Positions 9,731 through 18,992 are shown, numbered from the stretch's first letter. The stretch is 42,710 nucleotides of DNA from Bacteroidota bacterium (GCA_013288205.1 JABDCH010000009.1:1-42710), one strand, 5' to 3'. Notes: generated from the letters alone by a model not told the origin. Made by a program: numbers and translations.

Positions 9731-10489
9731 ATGCAGAAAATCTACCAGTCAATTTTAGAAAGGGTAAAAAAGAGACAGCGAAGCCTAGCTTTGCTGATTG
9801 ACCCTGATAAATTCAAATCGAGCGCAGCCCTTGAAAATGCGGTACGGTCGGACGTAGATTATATTTTTGTAGGAGGAAGTTTATTAAGTACAGGAAGCCT
9901 GCAGCAATGTGTTGAAATAATTAAGAAAGCAACCTCTACCCCACTGATACTTTTTCCAGGCTCAACCGACCAAATTGACCCTCATGCAGATGGCATTCTT
10001 TTCCTATCATTAATTTCGGGAAGAAACCCCGATAACCTGATAGGCAAACATGTTGTAAGCGCCCCCATACTAAAAAAAACATCGCTTGAAATTATTCCTA
10101 CGGGATATATGCTTATTGAAGGAGGTAACACAACTTCTGTAGCTTATATGAGCAATACTTTACCGATACCAAATAATAAAACTGATATTGCTGTTTGCAC
10201 AGCTATGGCAGGTGAAATGTTGGGTTTAAAGCTAATTTATATGGATACGGGCAGCGGAGCGCTGAATCATGTTCCGCTAAGTATGATTAAAAATGTAAAA
10301 AAGAATATCGATGTACCACTTATTGTTGGCGGGGGTATAAAAACCCCCGAACAAGCGTATACTGTATGTAATGCAGGGGCCGATATAATTGTGATTGGTA
10401 CCGTTACCGAACAAACACCTGAAATTATTGGAGAAATAGCAAGCGCAGTACATCAAAACTCCTCCCACACAATAGACTTAAACGAATAA
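9731..10489 (+). CDS. Geranylgeranylglyceryl phosphate synthase family protein (bacterial GGGPS/PcrB type)
   Basis: A TIM-barrel prenyltransferase of 252 residues. Recognisable phosphate- and substrate-binding motifs are LLIDPDKFK near the N-terminus, VGGSLLSTG, LFPGSTDQI, ILFLSLISGRNP, the mid-barrel TGYMLIEGG, YMDTGSGA, and the C-terminal LIVGGGIKTPEQA and GADIIVIGT. Family members join a polyprenyl diphosphate to glycerol-1-phosphate; archaea use this for ether lipids and some Bacteroidota carry hexameric group II enzymes. No glycerol-1-phosphate dehydrogenase is visible in the window. It is followed 45 bp later by a ThiE/TenI-like gene on the same strand. Confidence 0.88.
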   Translation: MQKIYQSILERVKKRQRSLALLIDPDKFKSSAALENAVRSDVDYIFVGGSLLSTGSLQQCVEIIKKATSTPLILFPGSTDQIDPHADGILFLSLISGRNPDNLIGKHVVSAPILKKTSLEIIPTGYMLIEGGNTTSVAYMSNTLPIPNNKTDIAVCTAMAGEMLGLKLIYMDTGSGALNHVPLSMIKNVKKNIDVPLIVGGGIKTPEQAYTVCNAGADIIVIGTVTEQTPEIIGEIASAVHQNSSHTIDLNE

Positions 10490-10534
10490 TAAACATGAAG
10501 CAAAATTAGGCCACCTAACCATAAATTAAAATAA

Positions 10535-11161
10535 ATGAAGTTAATAGTAATTACCCCCTCTAGTACTATTGAAGATGAACACTACATATTAGGCAAAATG
10601 CTTGATATGGGACTTACAACTTTGCACGTCCGAAAACCAAAGCTCTCTAAAAGAGAACTTAGCATATACCTTAACGGGTTCACAAAAAGCCAGCAAAAAA
10701 AAATTATACTGCATATACATTATGGCCTACTGTGGGACTTTCATTTAAAAGGCGTTCATGTGTCAAAGCGACAACGAAAAAAGAAAATCAAGTTTGCTAT
10801 GCGTAAAGCTATATTATACCTGCGAAGGGGAAACTTCCAGATAGGCGCATCTTGTGAGAGCTTTCAATCGTTAGATGATCTTTATAAAGATTTTGATTAT
10901 ATCTTTATTTATCCTGTATTTCCAGGCCTCAATGGGCATTTACCCGGCATTAACATGGGTAGCATGAAAAAAATCCTTCCTTCCTATCCCGAAAAGGTTA
11001 TTGCAAAAGGAGGCACTACACCCGATAACATAGGCATAGCTCATAAATTAGGTTTTTCAGGAGTAGCTTTCCAGGAATATCTATGGGACAAGCCTGAACC
11101 TTTAGTATCCTTCCAAAAAATTTTAGACACCTTCCGCGAGGAAGGATTAACCCTTGAATAA
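10535..11161 (+). CDS. ThiE/TenI-family protein (thiamine phosphate synthase-like)
   Basis: 208 residues with the TIM-barrel outline of the thiamine-phosphate synthase superfamily: LIVITPS at the start, TTLHVRKPKLSKRE where ThiE has LREK, KGVHVSKRQRKKK in place of the usual GVHLGQ-D, IGASCESFQSLDD, FIYPVFPGL, and IAKGGTTPDNI for the GGI phosphate-binding turn. Several ThiE catalytic residues (the GPIFPTxTK signature and the LGQxD) are altered, so it may be a TenI-like protein rather than a working synthase. It sits 3 bp before the dioxygenase and probably shares its transcript. Confidence 0.78.
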   Translation: MKLIVITPSSTIEDEHYILGKMLDMGLTTLHVRKPKLSKRELSIYLNGFTKSQQKKIILHIHYGLLWDFHLKGVHVSKRQRKKKIKFAMRKAILYLRRGNFQIGASCESFQSLDDLYKDFDYIFIYPVFPGLNGHLPGINMGSMKKILPSYPEKVIAKGGTTPDNIGIAHKLGFSGVAFQEYLWDKPEPLVSFQKILDTFREEGLTLE

Positions 11162-11164
11162 ACC

Positions 11165-12229
11165 ATGAACGAATCTATAACACAATCACTTCCCCCTGAA
11201 CTACATTTTAGCTCTACCTGGTACGGACCGGCTATGGCTCAGCGGAAAAGTGAATGGACAATAGAACTGACATCGCCTGAAATAAAAGAATTGGAGAAAG
11301 CCGCCGAACCTTTGATCGATTCTGAACAAAACATAGGCTCGCTCACAGCTTCGGGTTTTTCCCTACCAATATTAGGGCCCAAACTCAGCGCTATGCGCGA
11401 AGAATTAATTCATGAGCGTGGCTTTTCCTTATTGAAAGGGCTGCCGGTGGAAAAATATACGGAGTGTGAAGCCGGCACTATTTTTTACGGATTGGGTTGT
11501 CATCTGGGTTCTCCGCGCTCACAAAATGCTATGGGGCATATGCTTGGGCATGTTCGTGATTTAGGCAAAAAAAGTAGCGACCCTACTACACGCATTTACC
11601 AGACTAATGAGCGGCAAACATTTCACACTGACTCTTCGGATGTTGTTGGTCTGCTCTGTTTAAAAACAGCCAAAACCGGGGGAACCTCTTTACTGGTAAG
11701 CGCTTCAACTATTTATAATGAGATGCGCAAACACCGGCCAGATTTGCTAAAACTTTTATTGGAGCCTATAGCAACCGACCGCAGAGGCGAGGTTCCGGAA
11801 GGAATGTTGCCTTATTTGCTGATACCTGTTTTTAATTTTTATAAAGAATTTCTTACCCCATTTTACCAACGTCAATATATTGATTCGGCACAGCGTTTCG
11901 AAGATGCACCCCGCCTGACACCATTGCATGTTGAAGCACTGGATATGTTCGATAGGCTTGCCAACGATCCAAAACTATATCTGTCCATGGACTTGGAGCC
12001 TGGCGATATGCAATTTGTATATAATCATGCACTGTTGCACGATCGTACCGGATTCGAAGATTGGGACGACCCGGCAAAAAAGCGCCACCTGCTGAGATTA
12101 TGGTTGTCTATTCCCGGCGACCGCCCTTTGCCGGAAGTGTTTGTATCGCGCTATGGTACAATTGAAATTGGAAACCGTGGCGGCATCATTGTTCGTGGCA
12201 CCATGCTAACCATCCCCTGGACAGTTTAG
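11165..12229 (+). CDS. TauD/TfdA-family Fe(II)/2-oxoglutarate dioxygenase
   Basis: 354 residues. The iron site is visible: His154-x-Asp156 in FHTDSS and His292 in NHALLHDRTGF, with Arg307 fifteen residues later, the same spacing as the 2-oxoglutarate-binding Arg of TauD. The N-terminal third (HERGFSLLKGLPVEKYT, GLGCHLGSPRSQNAMG) and RIYQTNERQTFHTD fit the GBBH/TauD-like group seen in many bacteria and fungi with uncharacterised substrates. It probably hydroxylates or cleaves a small organic acid with CO2 release. It begins 3 bp after the ThiE-like gene. Substrate unknown; taurine is not implied. Confidence 0.85.
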   Translation: MNESITQSLPPELHFSSTWYGPAMAQRKSEWTIELTSPEIKELEKAAEPLIDSEQNIGSLTASGFSLPILGPKLSAMREELIHERGFSLLKGLPVEKYTECEAGTIFYGLGCHLGSPRSQNAMGHMLGHVRDLGKKSSDPTTRIYQTNERQTFHTDSSDVVGLLCLKTAKTGGTSLLVSASTIYNEMRKHRPDLLKLLLEPIATDRRGEVPEGMLPYLLIPVFNFYKEFLTPFYQRQYIDSAQRFEDAPRLTPLHVEALDMFDRLANDPKLYLSMDLEPGDMQFVYNHALLHDRTGFEDWDDPAKKRHLLRLWLSIPGDRPLPEVFVSRYGTIEIGNRGGIIVRGTMLTIPWTV

Positions 12230-13468
12230 TTATTTCAGCACCAGTTGCACAGTATACCTGCTTCGTTGTTCGAGCAGAATATTTCTTTCCGCAACAAGTT
12301 TATCAATTGTTGCCTGGTCGTAATAACGAATGGTGAAAAGCTCTACATTATCATTATACAGCACCCTGTAATTATCCTGGAAGGCATCCAACAGCTCGGG
12401 GAGTTTGCTAATTCCATTATCAAAACATACGGAGAAATTGATGGCAGAATGTTGCATCATATTTACTTTAACTTTCAGTTTAGCGAATATATCGAAAATA
12501 AAACTCAGGTTTTCTTCTGCAATAAATGAAAAGTCTTTGGGTGATAATGACAACAGCGCCTGGTCGGCTTTTGAAATAAAGCAAGGAATAGACAAAGGCG
12601 TACTATCTGCATCAATGCAAGTACCCGCTGAGGCGGGCTCTATGAAAGGTTTTACATACAAAGGAATATTTTTGTTTTGGAGGGGTTTAATAGTTTTCGG
12701 GTGTATTACCGAAGCACCGTAATAGGCAAGTTCAATAGCATCCTGGTAACTCAGGCGCTCTATTTTAACCGTATCGCTAAATTTTTTAGGGTCGGCGTTT
12801 AATACCCCGGGCACATCCTTCCATATAGTAACCGATTCTGCATTGGTACAATAGGCAATAATAGCCGCTGTGTAATCGGAGCCCTCTCTGCCGAGAGTGG
12901 TAGTTTTTCCATCAGTTGTACAGCCAATGAAACCTTGTGTGATTATTATATCTGATTTAGTAAGCGTTTCAAAACACTTTTCTGCTTTTGTAAAATCTAC
13001 CTTTGCATCGCGATAATTGGCATCCGTGCAAACAAATTTCCGGGCATCTATCCATGTATTCGTTATTCCTTCATCGGAAAGGAAGCAGCTTACGATGTGT
13101 GTGGAAATTATTTCGCCATACGAAACTATTTGATCGTACCTCTCATCATAATTGGTTAAAGGATACTCCTTTACCAATTTGCGCAATTCTGAAAACGTTT
13201 CCTGAAGAATGTCGCAAACCTTATCCTTATATAAGCATGTTATACAGGCTTTAGCAATCCCATAATGATACTCTTCTATTTCCCTGATTAATACTTCCGT
13301 CTCTTTAGCATTTAATTTGGGTACGAGTTTTTCCAGTGCATTGGTGGTTTTTCCCATAGCCGAAACCACTACGATAATCTTTCCGTCGGTAGCTTTCAAT
13401 ATTTCCGCTACTCTTTTTAAGCCATCTGCATCTTTTACCGAGGCCCCACCAAATTTGAATACTCTCAT
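12230..13468 (-). CDS. lysC: Aspartate kinase
   Basis: 412 residues; phosphorylates L-aspartate, the first step to lysine, threonine, methionine and diaminopimelate. The N-terminal kinase domain shows VFKFGGASVKD, VVVSAMGKTTN, IDARKFVCTD, TQGFIGCTTDGKTTTLGREGSDYTAA, and IWKDVPGVLNADPK, all hallmark aspartokinase blocks. The C-terminal ~130 residues hold the ACT-type regulatory region and are shorter and more divergent than in E. coli LysC, which makes feedback control hard to predict. The product could be called lysC or thrA-like; no homoserine dehydrogenase domain is fused. It directly follows the GNAT gene (2-bp gap), so the two form an operon. Confidence 0.93.
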   Translation of the reverse strand: MRVFKFGGASVKDADGLKRVAEILKATDGKIIVVVSAMGKTTNALEKLVPKLNAKETEVLIREIEEYHYGIAKACITCLYKDKVCDILQETFSELRKLVKEYPLTNYDERYDQIVSYGEIISTHIVSCFLSDEGITNTWIDARKFVCTDANYRDAKVDFTKAEKCFETLTKSDIIITQGFIGCTTDGKTTTLGREGSDYTAAIIAYCTNAESVTIWKDVPGVLNADPKKFSDTVKIERLSYQDAIELAYYGASVIHPKTIKPLQNKNIPLYVKPFIEPASAGTCIDADSTPLSIPCFISKADQALLSLSPKDFSFIAEENLSFIFDIFAKLKVKVNMMQHSAINFSVCFDNGISKLPELLDAFQDNYRVLYNDNVELFTIRYYDQATIDKLVAERNILLEQRSRYTVQLVLK

Positions 13469-13470
13469 GG

Positions 13471-13944
13471 TTATAGCTTTATGTCCTTCAATTCACTTTC
13501 ATAAAGGGTGCAATTCGCCCACTCCTTGCTGAAAACGGTATTATATTTTTTATAAAACTGAATGGCAGGATCATTCCAATGAAGCACCTGCCAGTCTATT
13601 TTACGAACGCCCATTTGTTTTGCAGCTTTAACAACCTCCTCAAACAACTTCCCCCCTACACCCGAACGCCTATGCTTTTCGGTAACTATAATATCGTCCA
13701 GGTATATAGCCTTCCCTTTCCAGGTAGAATATTTAATGTAATACAGGGCCATTCCTACAACATAGCCATCTATTTCAGCTACAAAAGCGCTATAAATAGC
13801 ATTTGGCCCGAAACCATCGGCTTCCATCTCAACAATAGTAACTTCTACGGCATCAGGTTCTTTTTCATAGGCTGCTAATTCCTTTACCAGGCCTAATATA
13901 GCAGGTACATCATCCTTTACTGCTTTGCGTATCAAATAGTTCAT
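13471..13944 (-). CDS. GNAT acetyltransferase of the spermidine/thialysine (SSAT) type
   Basis: 157 residues, the size of eukaryotic SSAT. It reads colinearly with SSAT: IRKAVKDDVPAILGLVKELAAYEKEP, DGFGPNAIYSAFVAE, GMALYYIKYSTWKGKAIYLDDIIV, the acetyl-CoA loop RRSGVGGKLFEEV, and QVLHWNDPAIQFYKKY. These match SSAT features ELAKYE, GFAMYYFTYDPWIGK, RGFGIG and AEWNEPSINFYKR. It likely acetylates a polyamine or a lysine analogue. It is cotranscribed with aspartate kinase and divergent from fbp, sharing a very compact promoter region. Confidence 0.88.
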   Translation of the reverse strand: MNYLIRKAVKDDVPAILGLVKELAAYEKEPDAVEVTIVEMEADGFGPNAIYSAFVAEIDGYVVGMALYYIKYSTWKGKAIYLDDIIVTEKHRRSGVGGKLFEEVVKAAKQMGVRKIDWQVLHWNDPAIQFYKKYNTVFSKEWANCTLYESELKDIKL

Positions 13945-13967
13945 ACAGAGTTAATATAGATAAACTC

Positions 13968-13985
13968 CAAAAATACCTATATTTG
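13968..13985. promoter_or_regulatory. Back-to-back divergent -7 elements (GNAT-lysC and fbp)
   Basis: Two exact TAnnTTTG matches lie 2 bp apart: TATTTTTG on the minus strand (13975-13968) and TATATTTG on the plus strand (13978-13985). Each is close to the right gene (ATGs at 13944 and 14018). Their upstream regions must overlap. A minus-strand TTTG lies 15 bases before its -7 element. Confidence 0.5.
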
Positions 13986-14017
13986 ATGTCCAAAAAAAAT
14001 TGAATCAGTTAATTATC

Positions 14018-15037
14018 ATGGAAAAAGTACAAACATTAGGAGAATTTATAGTTGAGAAGCAGGACGATTTTTTATATGCCAAAGGCGAGTTGACAAGACT
14101 ATTGAGCGACATTGCCATTGCAGCCAAAATAGTAAACAGGGAAGTTAATAAAGCCGGACTTGCAGGTATACTGGGTGAAACCGGAGATATGAATGTACAA
14201 GGCGAAAAGGTTAAAAAGCTGGATATTATAGCAAATGAACAGTTTATTGCGGCCTTGAGTGTGGGTGGTGAATGCTGTGCTATTGCATCGGAAGAAAATG
14301 AAGAAATTATAACTGTAACCAATGCCGTATCAAAAGGTGCTAAATATGTAGTAGCGTTAGACCCTCTTGATGGTTCCTCTAATATTGATGTGAATGTTTC
14401 GGTAGGTACTATCTTCTCTATATATCGTCGTATCAGCCTTTCAGGCCCCGGTAAGCTGGAAGATTTCCTTCAAGCCGGAACTGAACAGGTTGCTGCCGGA
14501 TATGTTATTTATGGTTCTTCTACCATGATGGTATATACTACCGGTAAAGGGGTTAACGGGTTTACATTAGATCCATCTATTGGCGAGTTCTGCCTCTCGC
14601 ACCCCAATATGCAAATACCTAAAAAAGGAAAAACATACTCTATAAACGAAGGTAACTATGTGCATTTCCCTGAAGGAGTAAAGAAATTTATCAAATATTG
14701 CCAGGAAGAAGACACCGCGACCAACCGTCCGTTTTCTTCCCGTTACATTGGTTCTGCCGTAGCTGACATTCACCGCAATTTAATTACTGGAGGTGTATTC
14801 TTATACCCCACCACTTCGGCATCGCCCAAAGGTAAATTACGACTGGTGTATGAATGTAACCCATTGGCATTTATCTTGGAACAAGCCGGAGGAAAAGCAA
14901 CAAGTGGCACCAAACGTATTATGGACCTTAAGCCCACTGATCTTCACCAACGCACACCCATGTTCATAGGCTCAAAAGATATGGTAGATAAGATTGAGGA
15001 ATTGCTTGCCAAATACTCTGTTAGCGCTAAAGCTTAA
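14018..15037 (+). CDS. fbp: Fructose-1,6-bisphosphatase class I
   Basis: About 339 residues; removes the 1-phosphate from fructose-1,6-bisphosphate in gluconeogenesis. Signature blocks are [27 protein letters not shown] (metal binding), [60 protein letters not shown] and [24 protein letters not shown] frame start at 14000 exists, but ATG 14018 gives [11 protein letters not shown], the usual N-terminus. Its stop codon overlaps that of the convergent CvpA-like gene by three bases. Confidence 0.96.
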   Translation: MEKVQTLGEFIVEKQDDFLYAKGELTRLLSDIAIAAKIVNREVNKAGLAGILGETGDMNVQGEKVKKLDIIANEQFIAALSVGGECCAIASEENEEIITVTNAVSKGAKYVVALDPLDGSSNIDVNVSVGTIFSIYRRISLSGPGKLEDFLQAGTEQVAAGYVIYGSSTMMVYTTGKGVNGFTLDPSIGEFCLSHPNMQIPKKGKTYSINEGNYVHFPEGVKKFIKYCQEEDTATNRPFSSRYIGSAVADIHRNLITGGVFLYPTTSASPKGKLRLVYECNPLAFILEQAGGKATSGTKRIMDLKPTDLHQRTPMFIGSKDMVDKIEELLAKYSVSAKA

Positions 15038-15528
15038 TCGTTCAATTTACTAAGTACATTAGGCATTACTTTCGGAGCAATTTCCACAAGGTGATTGTAA
15101 ACCCAGGTATTATGAAAATCAACGTATTTTTCGTTGGTTTCCTGGCTGAAGAGGTTTAGCAAGATAAGCACTACGCTTACTAAAAATGCCCATTTAACCA
15201 GCCCGAATATTCCACCGGCAATATGATTTAGGAACCCTATGTTAAGGGCTTTCGTGAGCTTTTCAATTTGTTTGGAGATTAAAAATATAATCACCAGTAC
15301 TACGATAAAAACTACCACAAACGTTGCTAAAGATACATAGTGCTGCGATGTGTCCTCATCCACATGGGCATTTATGAATGCTGCTAAATAGCTGTAATAT
15401 TTTATTGAAACATAGGCCGCAATTATTATACCGGCAAATGATGTTAATTGTGAAATAATTCCTTTATAAACACCCCAATATACTCCCCACAAAAGAGGAA
15501 TCAGTAAAATAATATCTGTCTTTGCCAT
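15034..15528 (-). CDS. CvpA-family inner-membrane protein
   Basis: About 164 residues with four predicted membrane helices: [59 protein letters not shown], and [18 protein letters not shown]. The G-x-Y-K/R-G motif in the first helix and the [15 protein letters not shown] segment before the fourth are typical of CvpA (colicin V production) proteins. The start ATG at 15528 gives MAKTDIILL; an upstream ATG at 15546 adds six unlikely residues. Exact function in Bacteroidota is unknown. Confidence 0.85.
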   Translation of the reverse strand: MAKTDIILLIPLLWGVYWGVYKGIISQLTSFAGIIIAAYVSIKYYSYLAAFINAHVDEDTSQHYVSLATFVVVFIVVLVIIFLISKQIEKLTKALNIGFLNHIAGGIFGLVKWAFLVSVVLILLNLFSQETNEKYVDFHNTWVYNHLVEIAPKVMPNVLSKLND

Positions 15529-15626
15529 AGTTTTGCAAATATACATTTAGTTCATAATGCCAATAAAGTAGACTGCTCAACTTGTAAAATACTTCCGACG
15601 CTATAACTTTATTAACTTTACAACCT

Positions 15627-15974
15627 ATGGATGAAGCGTTACAGGCCGAGTGGAAAGATTTAGTTAAGCGGATAGAGCTGACTTTTGGAGAGGGTATTGA
15701 AATAGAAACCATCATCGTACTGATAGGTATGCAGGAATTGGGAAAAGGCTATTTTAAACCTACAAAAGACGAAAAGTTAGATTTGCTTCATATTGCAACA
15801 TGCACGTTAATGGAGCCCCTGGGCTATTATAAATATATCGGCAAAGATGCTGACGGCTGGCCTCACTGGGAAACCGTGAGTAACCTGCCTACTCTTAAAC
15901 CCGGACAGCAAAAAGAAATATTGAAACGGGCTATTATTACGTATTTTAAGGAGAATGAATTGGCCACATCTTAG
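15627..15974 (+). CDS. Conserved hypothetical protein, 115 aa
   Basis: I do not recognise a named family. It is a soluble acidic protein with no signal peptide or membrane helix. The middle is helix-rich (DLVKRIELTFGEGIEIETIIVLIGMQELG) and the second half has GYYKYIGKDADGWPHWETV, whose Trp and Tyr content suggests a folded domain. Codon usage and spacing look real, and it ends 16 bp before murF in the same direction, so it may be coexpressed with murF. Short related Bacteroidota proteins of unknown function are likely. Confidence 0.75.
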   Translation: MDEALQAEWKDLVKRIELTFGEGIEIETIIVLIGMQELGKGYFKPTKDEKLDLLHIATCTLMEPLGYYKYIGKDADGWPHWETVSNLPTLKPGQQKEILKRAIITYFKENELATS

Positions 15975-15990
15975 CAAACAATAAATCGTA

Positions 15991-17286
15991 ATGAGGAATC
16001 CCGACATAGAAAAACTCTATAAAATATACCTGGAACATCCTGTTGTATGTACCGATACACGTAATATTAAAGCCGGCAGCCTGTTTTTTGCACTAAAAGG
16101 AGCTAACTTCAACGCTAACGAATTTGCACTACAAGCAATTGATAGTGGTTGTAGCTATGCTATAATTGATGATGAAAATTATTATACCAATTCGTGCATT
16201 TTAGTGGCAGATGTATTAACCACATTGCAAAAACTGGCTACCCATCATCGCCGTCAATTTACCATCCCAGTAATTGGTATCACCGGCACAAATGGAAAAA
16301 CCACCACGAAAGAATTAACTGCCGCTGTGTTATCTAAAAAGTATACTACTTTATTTACGCAGGGCAATTTAAATAACCACATTGGAGTACCGCTTACATT
16401 GCTCAACATCACTAACAAGCATGGTATTGCTGTTATTGAAATGGGCGCCAACCATGTAGGGGAAATTGCTCAGTTATGCCAAATTGCAGAACCAGATTAC
16501 GGAATCATCACCAACATAGGTAAAGCTCATTTGGAAGGATTTGGAGGATATGAAGGCGTTATAAAAGCAAAAAGCGAACTATATAAATACATACAAAAAA
16601 AAGGTGGCAAGCTATTTGTAAATGCAGATGATAGCCTGCTTATGGAGCTTTCTGAGGGAATTGAAAGATATATGTACGGAACATCCCCCCAAGCAAATAT
16701 TAAAGGTGCTATTGACTCGACTAGCTTCTTAGCAAAAGGAACTATTACAATAAATGGCCTCGCAGTAGAGGTGAACAGTAACCTGGCGGGTTCATATAAT
16801 TTTCACAACATACTTGCAGCGAGTGCAGTTGGTAATAATTTTGGAATTCCATTGCAACAAATTAAAGCAGCTATTGAGGAATATAATCCTTCGAATAACC
16901 GCTCACAAATAATAAAAAAGAATAGCAACACTATATGGATGGATGCCTATAATGCTAACCCCAGCAGCATGAAAATTGCCATCGAAAACTTTTCCAGTTT
17001 GAATACGCCGGATAAAATATTGATTTTAGGTGATATGTTTGAACTGGGCAATGATAGCCATAAAGAACACCAGTCCATTGCAGATTTAATAGATACACAT
17101 ACCGGCTGGGGCGGTATTTATTTGATAGGAAAAGAATTTTCGCAGATAAAAACCCAGGGTAAGACATTTACTACCACAGATGAATTTATGAAATGGTTGG
17201 TGGAGCATCCTTTTAAAAACGCGACTATTTTATTAAAGGGTTCAAGGGGTATGCAGATGGAGTTCATCCTCCAAAAAATGCGATAG
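15991..17286 (+). CDS. murF: UDP-N-acetylmuramoyl-tripeptide--D-alanyl-D-alanine ligase
   Basis: 431 residues; adds D-Ala-D-Ala to the peptidoglycan precursor in the cytoplasm using ATP. N-terminal UDP-binding region CTDTRNIKAGSLFFALKGANFNANEFA; central Mur ligase P-loop ITGTNGKTTTKE (Gly99-Thr-Asn-Gly-Lys103-Thr); QGNLNNHIGVPLTLLNI, EMGANHVGEIAQLC and ITNIGKAHLEGFGG; C-terminal domain MDAYNANPSSMKIAI and LILGDMFELG. NNHIGVP and the YNANP motif distinguish MurF from the other Mur ligases. No other wall-synthesis genes adjoin it. Confidence 0.96.
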   Translation: MRNPDIEKLYKIYLEHPVVCTDTRNIKAGSLFFALKGANFNANEFALQAIDSGCSYAIIDDENYYTNSCILVADVLTTLQKLATHHRRQFTIPVIGITGTNGKTTTKELTAAVLSKKYTTLFTQGNLNNHIGVPLTLLNITNKHGIAVIEMGANHVGEIAQLCQIAEPDYGIITNIGKAHLEGFGGYEGVIKAKSELYKYIQKKGGKLFVNADDSLLMELSEGIERYMYGTSPQANIKGAIDSTSFLAKGTITINGLAVEVNSNLAGSYNFHNILAASAVGNNFGIPLQQIKAAIEEYNPSNNRSQIIKKNSNTIWMDAYNANPSSMKIAIENFSSLNTPDKILILGDMFELGNDSHKEHQSIADLIDTHTGWGGIYLIGKEFSQIKTQGKTFTTTDEFMKWLVEHPFKNATILLKGSRGMQMEFILQKMR

Positions 17287-17367
17287 GTCGAAAAAAGTTA
17301 TATTTTGTTATTAAACCTTTCTATTTTTAGCCATTCAAATAGAAAAACAAGTAAAACTAACCCTGAT

Positions 17368-18282
17368 ATGAAAAAGAAGATTTTTTTAGTAAGTGGCATC
17401 ATAGGAATAGCCCTTACTCTAACAGTTTTTACCGGATGTCATAAAGACTCCCCTAATACACCTGCCACCAACAATAATACAACCACTTACAGCAGTGATA
17501 TAACATCGGCACAGGATGAGTCGAATGCGTCGGATGCAATGAATGATTCAAAAAATATTTCAGATGCGTCCGCACAAGGCAATTCAAACCAATACCATCC
17601 CGGACAGAATGTAAGTGCCATCTATTCCGCCCATTGCGTAGTTACCTGGGCTAAGGATACCTTAAATGGATATGACACCATGTATGTTAATTTTGGCGGA
17701 ACCCCGGTTAGATGCAATGATGGCAGATGGAGACAGGGAGAAATTATTGTATACTGGGCCCGTAAAACAGGTTCTCTATTGCATTCTTATTTCGATTCGG
17801 CAAGTACCATTACTATGACTTTCAACAATTATGCTGCAGGTAATACAGATACCAGCATGATTGGTGTTGCAGGTACACGTGCATGGACCAACACAGGTAG
17901 CAATCTGTTATCGCAACAAAACTGGGACTTCACTGCTAATTTGACGCTCACTTATGCTAACAAACAAACGGCTACATGGAATTCAACACGAACAAATTCC
18001 CTGGTAAAAGTAGGCGCAGACTATTACTATGAAATTAGCGGAAGCGCTTCGGGCATAGATAGAAATAATGTACACTATACGCTAAACATCACTACACCAC
18101 TCTATGTTACTGCATTACCATGGTGGCTTGGAGGTTGCGCCTGGATTGAATCAGGTATGCTTAACATTAACCTTGCCAATAATGTAAATACCCTTACTGT
18201 GAATTTTGGCACACTGGGTACATGCACTCCTATAAAAACTGCAACCTATAATAACCATACCTATACTTTTATTATGTGGTAA
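17368..18282 (+). CDS. Hypothetical secreted lipoprotein, 304 aa
   Basis: The ATG at 17368 starts MKKKIFLVSGIIGIALTLTV followed by the lipobox FTGC, so the mature protein should begin at that Cys and be acylated. A low-complexity Asn/Ser/Asp linker comes next (residues ~35-75), then a beta-rich domain with CVVTWAKDTLNGYDTMYVNFGG and many Thr/Asn/Tyr residues, four or more cysteines and a Trp-rich WWLGGCAWIESG near the end. The upstream TTG frame (17305) lacks a signal sequence. I recognise no named domain. It is followed by a strong terminator. Confidence 0.75.
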   Translation: MKKKIFLVSGIIGIALTLTVFTGCHKDSPNTPATNNNTTTYSSDITSAQDESNASDAMNDSKNISDASAQGNSNQYHPGQNVSAIYSAHCVVTWAKDTLNGYDTMYVNFGGTPVRCNDGRWRQGEIIVYWARKTGSLLHSYFDSASTITMTFNNYAAGNTDTSMIGVAGTRAWTNTGSNLLSQQNWDFTANLTLTYANKQTATWNSTRTNSLVKVGADYYYEISGSASGIDRNNVHYTLNITTPLYVTALPWWLGGCAWIESGMLNINLANNVNTLTVNFGTLGTCTPIKTATYNNHTYTFIMW

Positions 18283-18301
18283 TGGTCATATTGTCTCATT
18301 T

Positions 18302-18337
18302 ATAAGAAAGGATTGCCAATTGGCAATCCTTTCTTAT
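18302..18337 (+). terminator. Strong rho-independent terminator after the lipoprotein gene
   Basis: A perfect palindrome of 18 bp per arm centred on AATT at 18318-18321 (arm core GAAAGGATTGCC), followed by TTATTTTAG-type T-rich sequence. It lies 20 bases after the stop at 18282 and 27 bases before the next gene. Confidence 0.9.
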
Positions 18338-18363
18338 TTTAGCCTGCCATTAATTTCGAGCGG

Positions 18364-18981
18364 ATGAAAGATACCTGGAAGGATTATTTCTCTTTTAATA
18401 AACGGCAGCGTAATGGCATTCTTGTGCTTTGCACACTCATTGTGCTCTTGCTACTCTATCTTTTCATAGCAGATTACTTTCCTTTTCAATCTAACCCCAT
18501 AGATTTTTCTTCTTTTAAAACAGAACTTGCAAAAGCTGGTATAAAATCATCAACGGCTACCGGAAAAACAAGTGTACCGTCCTCGCGTGTAGATATTAAT
18601 TCGGCGGATACAAATGTATTAATGACCTTGCCTAAAATGACCTCCTATTGCGCATACATGATTGTACGATATCGAAAAAAACTGGGAGGGTATTACACCA
18701 CCCGGCAACTGCAGGAAGTTTGGGGCATGGATAGCGCGATGTATAAGGCACTGCAAGAAAAAGTATGGGTAGATACGACCCTATTACAAAAAATAAATAT
18801 CAATCGGGCGGATATTAAACAACTAGGATACCATCCTTACATTCGTTATTACCTGGCAAAAGCAATTGTAAACTACCGTGATGAGCATGGCTTATTTGCC
18901 TCCACCCAGGCATTGCATAAAATGGCAGCTATAGATGACAGTACTTATGTGAAAATTGCACCCTATCTCACAACAAAATAG
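18364..18981 (+). CDS. Membrane-anchored helix-hairpin-helix (ComEA-like) protein
   Basis: 205 residues. One membrane helix near residues 18-40 (RNGILVLCTLIVLLLLYLFIAD), then a linker, then two consecutive HhH-type segments: VDINSADTNVLMTLPKMTSYCAYMIVRYRKKLGG with EVWGMDSAMYKAL, and ININRADIKQLGYHPYIRYYLAKAIVNYRDEHG with AAIDDSTYVKI. This is the ComEA/T2SK arrangement of paired HhH motifs that bind DNA in the periplasm. The second motif shows the same NxAD start. Possible role in DNA uptake; not proved. Confidence 0.85.
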   Translation: MKDTWKDYFSFNKRQRNGILVLCTLIVLLLLYLFIADYFPFQSNPIDFSSFKTELAKAGIKSSTATGKTSVPSSRVDINSADTNVLMTLPKMTSYCAYMIVRYRKKLGGYYTTRQLQEVWGMDSAMYKALQEKVWVDTTLLQKININRADIKQLGYHPYIRYYLAKAIVNYRDEHGLFASTQALHKMAAIDDSTYVKIAPYLTTK

Positions 18982-18992
18982 ACTGAATCTAT

